DNA from: Phaffia rhodozyma
Lineage: Eukaryota > Basidiomycota > Tremellomycetes > Cystofilobasidiales > Mrakiaceae
Direction of reading: 5' to 3'
NCBI GenBank assembly: GCA_014706385.1
Contig: JACGZH010000007.1
Span: forward strand, 999,501-1,063,500
DNA: 64,000 bases
Shown here: positions 22,210 to 33,572 of the stretch, in pieces
Numbering within the stretch: the stretch's first letter is position 1
Layout: every line of letters begins with the position of its first letter
Position numbers and translations under genes: made by a program
Notes under the pieces: generated by a model
What the model was told of the DNA's origin: nothing
Database searches by the model: none
Seen by the model: the letters and a program-made list of their open reading frames with translations, nothing else

Positions 22210-23514
22210 TCATATCAATCCCTCATTCAAGAAAACCTCTTTCTCGAAATCCCATTTACCCAACACTCCTGCCCGGGGGTGTTCTCCCGTTCTTCCAAGC
22301 CACCTAGCCCACCTTGTTGCGTCTTCTCCCCCTTTGCCCCTGACAATCCCAAAGGCATCTGTGACCTGCTTCACTACACTCTCGCACTTTTCTGTACCTG
22401 CTCCACCCCACATGATCAACACCTGAGCTAGCGTAGCGAGCGCGAAAGCTTCTTCCAACTTCAAACCTTCCGCACGACACGTCTGAACCAACCGAATCGC
22501 GTCTAGATATGTCTCTCGAGGGGACGTGGGGAACGATTTATCAATTTGAAGCTTCAGAGCCTGAATTCGGCTTCGTCGAATATCACTTTCAGATAGCGCT
22601 GATGAAATAGTTTCTGCACCCATTTCCTCCTCCTGTTCGGTAAGGAAGATCGAGGGACAGACGGGACAGTCGCATTCGAAGCTAAAAGACGACAGGAGGT
22701 GTTGTTTACGATACAAAGTTGGCAGGAGGAGCTTAGTAGATAGATAAGATATAGTGATTTCCTGTTGGGGCTCGATGGGATGTGTGGCGTATACTTGAAG
22801 GGTTCCACTCGACGCTGAGAATGTAGCTTCAGCGTTGGGAGAACAAGAATGGTTTAATCGGGAGGCGAGCGGAAAGATCCCAGACCTGTTGAGTTTATCG
22901 ACGAGAAAAGGATGAATTAGATCGATAGACTGAAGAGCTACAGCGTTTGATGACCGGTGTGGTCTCGCTTCGGCGTATGGTAGCACCTTCAAAGGGCACT
23001 GCAGACCTTGAAGCTTTTGTGCTTGGTCTCGTGAAGAGTTTCTTCTCGATCAACGCAAGACCACACCAACCATCTCATGGCATGGGTCTTTCTCACTCAA
23101 ACGGACTCTTGATGTTTTCGACAAGTTACGAGGGCTGATACGGGATCACTTACTCTTGCGGTCCTGCCGGCAAAACGTTTGTCTATTTCAAGTACTTCTT
23201 GAGCACTCTCGGTTCACATTGCAAGGCAGACGATAAACTGGGAAAGGACATACCTTGAAGATTCCTACAAACTTGTTTCCACCTGCTCGACAGTTACTCA
23301 ATTCCAAGAAAAAACAAAGTTTCTCCTTCGATAGCGATCGAACGGCCTTGAGGACATCATCCTCTGACTTTGAGGCAAGCGGTAGAGTGAATAAAGCGCG
23401 GTCCTCGAACAGCAGTGTACCAGGGGGGATAACTTGCGACGATGACGAAAAGAGAGAAGCTCCGGAACTAGGGGTATGCTTGAGGACATATAATGAAGGC
23501 GACTGAGAAGACAT
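22210..23514 (-). CDS. SET-domain protein (SMYD/SET5-like lysine methyltransferase)
   Basis: Starts MSSQSPSLYVLKHTPSSG at 23514. It opens with a split SET N-flank (VIPPGTLLFEDRALFTLP). The catalytic part is FPLASRLNHSCSPNAEATF, the SET NHSC motif, then EITISYL and a post-SET cysteine cluster FECDCPVC. A helical C-terminal region follows, ending KEVFLNEGLI. This order is that of fungal SMYD-like/SET5-like enzymes; the substrate is not evident. The first exon continues FVGIFK, spliced to TNVLPAGPQE near 23170. The intron from there to the SET exon (acceptor aacag near 22888) is about 270 nt, long for this window, so a small extra exon may exist. It ends close to ESF2 in convergent orientation. 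Confidence 0.82.
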
Positions 23515-23821
23515 GATGTCTGTATGAGTCTAGATAGTGATGAGGTTGATGGTATCAAACAGGATGATGACGATGATGTTTGATAATTTACCTACTTTGA
23601 CATTTTCATGACCTCCAACGCTCGCTCGCTCGCCGACTACCACCACCCTTCCTTTAGCAATTCTCTCAACATGAATCCAGGCTCAGGATACAGGCTAGTA
23701 TTCAGATCGTCTGGATTGCCTATCCGCACACATCTAATACTTTGCTCGAAACGCCAAGTCGGACACCTTCCGGCATCATCATTATCGTCGATAGAGGGTT
23801 GGTTCTCGCACTTTTTCTGAT

Positions 23822-25155
23822 GTGTCGACGAAGGCAACGATATTCATCACTTGTTTGATTTTGATCTTGTGTTTTATGACTCATACTCTAGGTACTACTT
23901 CTACAAATAAGTCCTCTCCAGAGTCCGCCATCTCCACTTCAAGCCCAACAAATACCCTGTCTGCCAACCCTTTATCTCGTGCAGATCAGCTGCCCGAAGA
24001 ATCAGTTAAGCGATCTCGACGTCACACTCGTGACTACACCCAAAAGCAAGATGTAGAGCATCCGAAACAATCTGAAGATTCAAAGAAGAATAAACGCGAT
24101 AAACGTCGAGGAACGCTCACTGGACATGCTCTTCGGCTCCGTACAAAAACGCCTACTTCGGAGATTAAGCCTTTATATAATGCAAGCTCAAAAAACTTCT
24201 TCAACTATGTATCGGTTGCCCAATACCAGCAGCCAAGTCCCTCGACACGACCTTCAGTGGTCCCTGATGGTTCAACCACCGATAGCCTTGATTCTTTGCC
24301 CTGGAGATTGGACAGAGAATCTTTCTCAGTCGCAGATTCACCTCGGAAGAATTCGAAGAGGGCTGTCGCAGATTGGCCCATAAAGACACACCCAGGTATC
24401 TATCGACCGTTGAATATTGCCTACGCGTTTCACAACAAGCCTTGGCGTTTATCTCTTTCGGCCTTCATATCACCCAAAGAAGATAATATCCCGGATAACT
24501 ACAAGGTCAAACCCGAAATAGGTCGAGTGATGATGCTTTCCAATCGGTCACTCTCGTCAAAGATGGGCGCACTCCGACATTTTGGATGGGAATTGGTTGA
24601 AAATCGCACAAAGATGCGCAAAACGATTGAGGGTCTGACAGACCCACAGAAACAACAATGGATGGGGTTGAGTGAATCAAGGATCAGGACATTGGTCGTA
24701 CAGTGGTTGTCTCTCATAGGACAAGATCGAAAGGTTCGTCCAATTTTTGTTTTTTATTTTTCTAGTTGTTCTGTGACTTCAAATACAAACTGTTCAGCTT
24801 GGATCTATTCTTGATACTCTATCAGCACGACCCTGACGAAGTAGTCTTCGAAGGCTCGACTCTAGTGGTTAGTCTCCAGACCCATGAAGCTAGAACCAAA
24901 CCTGCACCTTTGAAAGCCGCGTCCGATCAGAGTCCAACGATGGCCACCAGGGGCGTGAAACCCATCAGGTCATTGACAGCATCCTCTGCCGAAATATCTG
25001 AATCTCCGAACCCTTTCCCCGATCGTACTCCGGGGATAACACCAAGCGATATAGCTCTCGCCTGGAGTATTGAGGCATTCATGAAGGATCTAGGAGCGTT
25101 GGGATCCAAGCCCCCCGCAAGGCTACAGACACAACCTTTCGAATGGACAGAATGA
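23822..25155 (+). CDS. Unidentified protein with N-terminal hydrophobic segment, lineage-specific
   Basis: Two clear exons: about 23795-24734 (ending LSLIGQDRK before gttcgt) and about 24826-25155 (HDPDEVVFEGSTLVVS to PFEWTE and tga). The N-terminus has a hydrophobic stretch (IFITCLILILCFM) resembling a signal peptide, then a long Ser/Lys-rich linker (RSRRHTRDY, KKNKRDKRRGT). A better-ordered region follows (YRPLNIAYAFHNKPWRLS, ALRHFGWELVENRTKMR). The open frame at 23822 begins with GTG; an in-frame ATG lies only at 23876. An upstream exon beginning near the ATG at 23671 and joining at the tag before 23795 is possible. The start is therefore unsettled. I do not recognise the family. It is divergent from the SET gene. 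Confidence 0.6.
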
Positions 25156-25415
25156 AACCTTGGCTTTTTCCAGAACGAAACCTTTAGCTGGTGCCGACGG
25201 ACATGACACACATGAATTTCCCTTGTTGTGAATACTTGCGTAATCTCTACATGTCTTGATTGCAAACAAAACAGAATAGTATCTGGAAGGAATCGAGATA
25301 GAAATACAGTGATACACGAATAATATATGTAAAGAGGTTTGACGATTGACCAAAGAAACGTAGCAGAGATCAAGACATCGAACGATGCGCTGGAGAGTTT
25401 TGCTCTGAAAGGGTT

Positions 25416-28400
25416 CTATTTCTTTCTCGATCGGTAAAACGAAAGAGCTTTCTCAACCGATTCCACAGTCGGAGTAAGAGCCTGGAAATATATGGCGGGA
25501 AACAACTGAGTGAATCACAACCTTTACGAACGGGACAGGATACGACGATACGAATTTACATACCAATCGGACCTTTGTACCTTCCTCTCCTGCTTCGATG
25601 ACCAAAGCCTGAACTCGTTCCTCAACCTCGCCCAACCATTTGATCATCTTTATGACTTTGGCTTGTTTCTCTGCTGGAGTCTTGGTTGAACCTATTCTTC
25701 CACCGCCGTGCCCTTGTCCAGGACCTGAGGAGTTGGCAAGATAAGAGGAGGAAGGTGGGGGAGGGAGAATGGCCTGCCAGAACTGACGAAGAAACTCGTT
25801 GATTGTTGAATGAAAAGTCGTCGTTTTCTTGAGGAGTATAGGAGGGATATCGTCTTTTGAAACCAAGTCGTGGGGATGTTAGTACAGGGATCTATATAAA
25901 GTAAGAGGACGAAGAAACTGTGGATCGTATGCTGAGTAGAGACTGACTCTTTTTGGATTTGGACTCGACTCGAGCTCGTACACTTGACGTCAAGCCCAAC
26001 ATGACTTCCTCCGCCGCTTTCTTTTCAAGGCGCATCTACAGAATGATCAAGATAAATTTGTCAGAGCCGAGGAACAACAGCTAATGTAGATGATGCGCGC
26101 TAGAAAGCGATTGATGAACAAACCCCATCCAGACACGGCTGCCAGCCTCTGAACCGACTTCGCATTGCGTTCATGATATCCGATACCTCCTGTTGTTATC
26201 GGAAAAGAAAACAGGAAGGTAAAACGGGTCACCCAATTGCGTCATGAGTGAACAGCACTAGCGCGAAGTAGATGGAACGAACCTCCTCGCCTCTAACGGC
26301 TTTGCCATCTACGGTACCATCCTCTCCGACCACTCCAGTCGATCGGCCCTCAAAGTATTTCTGCCGATCCTGCATCGCCAGATCGAGATGTATCTCAGTA
26401 GAGGGTGTGTTCGTGTGAAGATCGTCCAGGTCGAGTTCGGCATATCGATCCTGAGCGATCAACAGATCACGTACAAGTACAAGATGATTTCAGAAAGATC
26501 AGACGATCAGTCTTGTTGTTGCTTTCTCGCGTGATATGACAGACGGAAACGAGTGATAGACATGAATGGTTGGCTAACCTTGTCTTTGTTATTGACGTTT
26601 GAATCGTCTAGTCGGGGTCGCTTACCAGAAGGTTCTTCTGATTTGATTCCATCGTTGATTCTGTATAGAGATTACCGTACGCGTCAGCACATCGAAGAAG
26701 CATGACCGAAGCATGATATGTGCAGTCTCAATATAGATCTGATTCAACAAAATATGAGGAAACCCCGATTAAACAGAAAGGACTGACCCATTATCGATCG
26801 CCTTCAAGAGTTTCTCCGAGTGCTCATTAAACCTCCTCATAAGGGGCAGGGAGCTTCGTTGTTTTCCTGCCTGCATTGTGATGTCTCTAGCATTTCCTGA
26901 CTGTATTGGAGAAGTCCGGAAGGAATCAACATAGAACTCAACAATCAAGGTCTTGGGGGGAAAAGAAAGAAAAGGACACAAGAAGGAAAGTAATCACCTC
27001 GCCGTGATCTTCTTCTGTGGCTGCTAGATCGAGAAAGCGGTTCTTGACAGCTCCAGGTACGTGTCGAGGAGTGATATCTATGATAGACACATGTGTTGTT
27101 TCCGAGGTCAGTGTATGTAAATCAACCCAATCAAGTAGGCAAGACGAACCATCATCAGGATCTTCGAGATATTTATCAAACATCGCGTCCGGTTTAGCAG
27201 TGCCTTGTTTGGAGCTTCGAACGGACGCTCTGTGTCTTTCCCAGAGTCTGGAATTGAAGTATCTCGACCAGAACTGTGTCTCGTTGACTTTCTAAGAAAA
27301 TGAACAATTGATTCAGACATCAACATGCTGTCAATACCTCCGTTTCTTTGGCGAGTACGAAGGAAAACTGCACACACCTTTGGCACGTTCTCCTTGTGAG
27401 CTTTCATCACCTCAGGGAACTCATCAAAGATATCTCTGATGAGATCTGGAGTGAGAGAGATCGTGCCTGCGCTTGAGCTGCCGGCGCCTTGCTTGCCTTT
27501 GCCTTTGGCGTCTTTGGCAGACCAACGATCGTCGATCAATTGCGAGGACCGACCGGCTGATTGAGTAGAGGATTTCGATTCTGACAGAAGGAGCAACTGC
27601 ATGGTTGGAAAATTCAAGAGTAAAGTACGGTCAGATGATGGGGCACGACAAACATCAAATGATGCGATGCACATGTGAGAGAAAAATGGAAAGGGGCCAA
27701 CCTCTCTGCCTTCCCAGAACTCGGCATCACTCAGTTGGCCGGTCTGGACGAGCTCGTAGTGCAAGGCGGCCAACTGAGGATTCTTGACCAGAACCTTCTT
27801 ATGCAGATCCCAGTCCGTCAGCACATCTGGTGTTTCTGATTTCACAGTCGAGTACAAACTGGCCGAGAATCCGTTCGGCTTGGGTTTGTTTTTTGGAACG
27901 GATGATGGGAGGGCTGAAGGACTTGCTTTGGCAGCTCCATTGCCGGTGACGGAGGAGGATGCCAAAGCAGATGTTCCCACAGCGGCAGAAGTAGCCGAGC
28001 CGTTCGAAACAGGAGGCTGGGCCGCTTTATTGAGGGCTGCGATTCCTGCTAGATGAGCTTTGAGAGTCATTGCATCGGCAGGTGCGGTGACGGGATGGGT
28101 GAAGACAAACGTCAGAGCAGAATGGGAGGACGACGGGTTGAACGTGATCTTGAGGTTGTGCTTCCCCGAGGCGGGCGGAGACGAGAAAAGAGCTATCGAA
28201 CCGGAGAGACAGAGAGACCATATCAACATAGATAGGTCGACAAAGAAAGATCCATCAGCCCATGTTGAGTAAAACACACGGCACCCATCGAGAAGAGAAA
28301 CAGGAAGAACGATACCTTCAATCTTGTCGAGTGATTCTTGGATCGTTCCATCCGTCCGTTCTGTCGGTCTCCATGAGACAAACGTTGCGGTCACAGAAAG

Positions 28401-28460
28401 AACGCCTGGCTCTTTCTTGTGTGATGCCTGTGCGAACAGATGAGCCGAGTCTGATGCCAT
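25416..28460 (-). CDS. TFB1: TFIIH core subunit p62/TFB1
   Basis: Structural subunit of TFIIH in RNA polymerase II initiation and nucleotide excision repair. Starts MASDSAHLFAQASHKKEPG at 28460 with the N-terminal PH-like domain (VTATFVSWRP, HNLKITFNPSSSHSAL, TFVFTHP). A Ser/Ala linker follows. Two BSD domains are split by introns: the first runs LLTNPQLAAL-type (VKNPQLAALHYELVQTGQ, SDAEFWEGR), the second FPEVMKAHKENVPK joined to VNETQFWSRYFNSRLW. The downstream part carries PRHVPGAVKNRFLDL and LPLMRRFNEHSEKLL, then a C-terminal helical domain (TFHSTINEFLRQFW, IKMIKWLGEVEERVQ) ending EKALSFYRSRKK at tag 25416-25418. About ten exons. The start codon is 195 bp from that of PRP5 on the other strand. 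Confidence 0.93.
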
Positions 28461-28655
28461 CTATACGATCAAGCGGCCTCCTCGACCACGATGGTTGGAT
28501 GATGGTGTTGGAGAAGAACAGGCGAAATTAAAACCCTAGACTTTTTGCCTTTTGACCATCACCATCGACCGAGGTTTCCTCATCTTCCATCTTGTATCCA
28601 CCCGGTCAGACCTACGTTCAGAAGCTCATAGATACGAATCCGCACGCTCACAGTC
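28461..28655. promoter_or_regulatory. Compact bidirectional promoter, TFB1 / PRP5
   Basis: Only 195 bp separate the two ATGs of divergently transcribed TFB1 and PRP5, so both promoters must lie here. No TATA box is obvious. Confidence 0.6.
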
Positions 28656-31600
28656 ATGGCCCGCTCTCGCTCTCCAGAACCGTCGTCTTCTTCGTCGAAA
28701 AGAAGTAAGCACTCGTCCTCCAGCTCTCGTCGAGATCACGCCGACAGGTCTCCCTCACCTGTAGGTCATTTGTCTCGAAGACACGACGACGAGTATTCTC
28801 ATCATCGAGACAGGTCCAGTCGTGATGGAGACTACGACCGAAAACGTGAACGCGAACGCGAAAGGGACTACTCCAGACGGGATGGAGGAGATAGAGACAG
28901 AGATAGGGATAGAGAACGGGAACGAGAGAGGGAGAGGGACAAGGCATACCGAAGGGGGGATAGAGAAAGAGAGCCCAGGAAGTCTTCTTATCGATCCCCT
29001 CCGCCACCTTCCAGTACTTCTACATCCTATCCTTCCTATCCTTCGTCCTCCTCATCTGCATACCCCAAACCGTCCACCCTGTCGAGACAGCCAGTTCCAA
29101 CCGACCAATCTCCTAGGTCTTCTTCCGAATATGCACCCTCGACGCGTCTTCCTTCGGTGGCATCGATACCTGCTTCCTCTCATTTACCATTACCTCCGCC
29201 TCCTGTTCCAACCCCGGTTTTGGCTCCTGTTTCCGCTCCGACAACAGCTGCTCCCAAGCTTACAGCAGAAGAAGAAAAGATCAAAGCCAAGAAAGAGAGA
29301 TTGGCCGCCTGGAAGGCCAAGCAAGGTCTGTCCAGTGCATCCCCTGCTCCAAACGGGGGAGCCTCCCCGGGCCTTGGTTCTGCCAAGGTATCTCCCTCAC
29401 CTCAGTCTACAAGTATAGGTCTCCCCCTCAAGAAGGCAAACAACGAGAGAGCTGGGTTCTCCTTCTCGTCGTCTGCCGGTTCTTCCTTGTCTTCCTCAGC
29501 TGCATTGACTCGAATCGGTCTTCCCTTGAAACCGTCCGCACTCGCTAGAGGATCCAACCTCAACCAATCTTCTTCAGGCTCTATAGTAGCCAACGGTGGC
29601 CGAGGCGCTGTCGGGTTAGACGACTCGGCCGCCCCTGTGAGAAAGTTCGAGAAGCTAGAAGACTTGCCAGAGGTCGACAAGACATATGTCCATGTGGAGG
29701 ATGACGACGAAGAACTGGACTACCAGCCAGTCGCCAGTGTCAAAGGTGGGGAGAGGGAAGTTATCTCGGCCACATCTGGCGGAGGGAGCGCACAGACCAA
29801 CTCGGGAGCAGAAGCAATGGACGTCGATTCCGAGTCTGTCTCGGATAGTAGGAAGGTGGATGAGCCAATGAAGGACAAAAAGGCCGACGAGGAAGAGGAG
29901 GAAGAGGATCCTTTGGAGGCGTACATGCGGGGAGTCACACAGGAGAGGACCAAAGTTGATATGGAAGACAAAAGCCGAATGAAAGGGAACGGAGCGAAAC
30001 CGAAGCCTCGGGCACTAGGAATCGATGGAGAGGAGGACGGACTGGGAAGCGAGGATGAGGAAGAGCAAAAGCCTAAAGAGGGAGATCTCCCTCTCACAGC
30101 CGAAGATATCATGGCGTAAGTCCATCTGAGCTTTCTCCTAGCATTCGTTCACTATGTTTTGCATGTTTCACCTCTTCCTTTCTGTTCACTGATCCATTCA
30201 ATAATTCTTGTACAACTTTCGCCCTTCTAGGTTGGCTGCTAAGCGCAATAGACGTAAAGATCTACCAACAGTCGACCATCAAAAAATCACGTATGAGCCA
30301 TTCCGGAAAGCATTCTACACCGCTCCATATGAAATATCTGAAATGACCGAAGAGGAGGTCGACCTGATGAGGCTCGAGATGGATGGTATCAAGATCAGAG
30401 GAGTGGACTGTCCGAGACCAGTCAAGCGATGGGGAGCCTTCGGTCTACCCGGAGGATGGTTCGTATCCTCTTTTTCTTGGTCGTAACTGTGTTGTCTCTG
30501 TATGTCATAGTGCAGTCGATTAACAACTCTCTCTGTACGCTTATTTTGACTCCTTTTTCCTGTGGCCCTTAGTTTGGAAGTCATCAAACGACTAGGCTAT
30601 AGCTCTCCGACTGCTATTCAAGCGCAAGCCATCCCATCCATAATGTCTGGTCGAGATGTAATCGGAGTCGCCAAGACTGGATCCGGAAAGACCATTGCTT
30701 TCCTCTTGCCTCTTTTGAGACACATCAAAGATCAGAGGCCTCTTGAATCTGGAGAAGGACCCATGGCGGTCATCATGACTCCGACCAGAGAGTTAGCTTT
30801 GCAGATCGTTAGGGAGTGTAAGCCGTTTGCAAAAGTCTTGGGTATTACTGTACGTTTTTATTCTCTCGTCTCTATGCATTCAACCTTTTTGTCGTTGTCT
30901 TACCGGTGTACATATCTTGCTGAACAGGCCATGTGCGCATACGGAGGGTCTCCGATCTCGGAGCAAATCGCCGAGTTGAAAAAGGGAGCGGAGATCGTGG
31001 TCTGCACCCCTGGTCGAATGATTGACCTCTTAACGGCCAACTCTGGAAGAGTTACAAACCTAAAACGAGTGACGTACATGGTGCTGGATGAGGCTGATCG
31101 TATGTTTGATATGGGTTTCGAGCCTCAGGTGAGGGTTCCATCTTTTCATTTTGTTGTTTTATCAGAGACGCTTTCATCAACCTGTGAGGAGGAAAAAGAA
31201 ACGTAATCTCAATAAGCATGTTTCTATTGAACATTTCCAGGTAATGAAAATCATCAACAACGTTCGACCGGACCGACAAGTCGTCTTGTTCTCTGCGACG
31301 TTCCCCAAACAGATGGACGGGCTGGCGCGAAAGATCCTTCAGAAGCCTCTTGAGGTGACAGTGGGCGGTCGGTCGGTTGTCGCCAAAGAGATCACTCAGG
31401 TTGTCGAAGTTCGAACGGAGGACACAAAGTTCCATCGGTTGCTTGAGCTATTGGGTGAAACCTATCAGACTGAAGAAGACCTGGACACCAAGCGAACGTT
31501 GATCTTTGTGGAACGACAAGAATCCGCGGATAATCTGTTACTCGAGCTTCATCAACGAGCGTACCGACGGGCGAACTCTCTTCACGGTGGAAAAGAACAA

Positions 31601-33030
31601 GTCGACAGAGACCAGACGATCACCCATTTCAAATCTGGTGTGATCCCCATCGTGATCGCCACGTCTGTCGCTGCCAGAGGATTAGATATCAAGCAATTGG
31701 TGTTGGTCATCAACTATGATGTCCCGAATCACATGGAGGACTATGTTCATCGAGCGGGTCGAACGGGACGGGCAGGAAACAAGGGAACGTGTGTGACGTT
31801 TATCACGCCTGATCAGGAAAAGTACTCTGTAGACATATGCAGAGCTGTGGAGGCCAGTGGAGTGACTGCTCCGGAAGAGTTAAAAGCGATGTCCGAAGGT
31901 GAGTCGGGCTTTCTTTGGGGGTTTCCTTTTCTCTGGTGTTTTTGATGTTCCGTTGTTGTGAGCATGAACGTTATTGACTCTCTGGCCCTTTCTTTTCTTC
32001 TCTTCTTTTTTCCTCTCCTAGGCTTCCTGGCCAAAGTCCGATCGGGAGCTGCCAAGTCACACACCAACACCGGTTTCGGAGGTAAAGGACTTGACCGATT
32101 CGAATCCGAGCGAGAAGCTAAAGAAAAGGCCGAACGTTCGGCATTTGGCGAGAAGGACGAGAGCAAGGCAAAGGACGAAGAGGGTGGAAAGGACGAGAAG
32201 GGTGAACCTGTGGCGAAAGACGAAAAGACGATCCTGCCTGGCTTCAAGGTGGACATCGTCAAGGGACCAGCGCCCGAACGTGTTGGCTCGGCTGCTGCTG
32301 CCGCTAGAGCCAGACCGGCTGCCCCTGTGGCGCCACCCGCTCTGCAAGTATCTGGACCGAACAAGGAAGGTCTCACCAAAGTCCAGGCGGCGCTCGAAAA
32401 GATCAACGCGGAATTGGCGGCAAAGAAAAAGGCGATGGCCACCGCTGCCGCTGCGGCTTCTTCGACAAACAGTCAACCCTCCGGAGGGGACACCAAAGGA
32501 CAGATCTCGACAGAGAGGAAACCGAAAGACCCGGACGCGACAGATTTCCACGCGGTCGTCCAGATCAACGATTTCGTTCAGAAAGCTCGATGGATGGTTA
32601 CCAACCGAGAGTCGTATGTCCCCCCCTCCACCCCTTTCCTTCCCTTTTTCTTTTTTTTTCACAGGGATTGCCTTTCTCTCGCATCCTGACTTTCATCCGG
32701 ACAATAACTGATTGACTGACTGTGTTTGATTTCGTCTCTTCCCATTTCTTTTGTTCTTCCACCTCATGCACCACTCTTGTCAGGATGACGAAACTGATCG
32801 ACTTGACAGGTTGCGCGATCACCAACCGAGGAATCTACTACGAACCAACCAAAGAGCCACCCCCGGGGGGCGAGCCAAAGCTCTCGTTGTTGGTCGAGTC
32901 GAACGACGAATGGAGGGTCGAGCTGGCCGTCAAGGAGATCACCAGGTTGTTGGTCGAAGGTACCATCCAGGGCCTCGCGCAGGAACAGAGAAACGCGGCG
33001 GCTGCCGGGGGGAGGTATACTGTCGTCTAA
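28656..33030 (+). CDS. PRP5: DEAD-box RNA helicase Prp5 (DDX46), pre-spliceosome assembly
   Basis: ATP-dependent helicase that remodels U2 snRNP for branch-site pairing. About 1,200 residues in seven exons. The N-terminal 100 residues are RS/RE-dipeptide rich ([16 protein letters not shown] and RE/RD repeats), then Ser/Pro-rich and acidic linkers. The exon ending at 30115 joins across gtaagt to [12 protein letters not shown]. The helicase core has the Q-motif region ([17 protein letters not shown]), motif [27 protein letters not shown], motif [12 protein letters not shown], motif [20 protein letters not shown] and motif [12 protein letters not shown]. The C-terminal region ([16 protein letters not shown]) is the conserved Prp5 KH-like tail. 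Stop taa at 33030. The RERERE coding is encoded by near-repetitive DNA. Confidence 0.95.
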
Positions 33031-33572
33031 GGTCCGCGCGAAGAGATCGGCCACGGGGAGGGGGTGGTGGTGGTGGGAGGGAGGGCTTGCTTTCCTTTCA
33101 CTCTTTGTTCTTTCTTTCCTCTTGCTTTCTTCGTCGGTGCTTACCCTTCACTTGTTAGTTTGAACGATATGATGGGTCTTTCTGTTCAGTCCGGTCTTTT
33201 TGCCTACGATGTGAATCTGATCAACCAGAAAAGGCGACTGACTGGACACGTGAACGTTTTGGAGAAACAGGGTTCGATCGATTGAGTCTCCGAAAAAGAA
33301 AAAGAAAAGCAAGAGAAAGAGAGTTGCAAAGTTGAAGAGAATAAACGAGGAGGGTGACAAGAGGGTATAGAGACTCTATAGGTGACGGAAACATAGGAAA
33401 GGAGACGCTCGTTGTATATTTCGTTGTGTTGTTGCTATTCGATCGGAGAACATCTAGAGAGAGAAAGAAACAGAAGAGAAAGGGGGAGGGGGCAATAAAT
33501 TTGAAGAAAAGGAAAGAATGGAAAAGAGGAAGAAATAAAAACTGAAAGCATCAAGGATAAAAGGCGAAAAGT
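33031..33572. other. Convergent 3' intergenic region, PRP5 / CPR
   Basis: Purine-rich on the plus strand (gaagag, gaaaag runs from 33290 to 33545). No gene seen; probably the 3' UTRs of PRP5 and the reductase. Confidence 0.5.
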
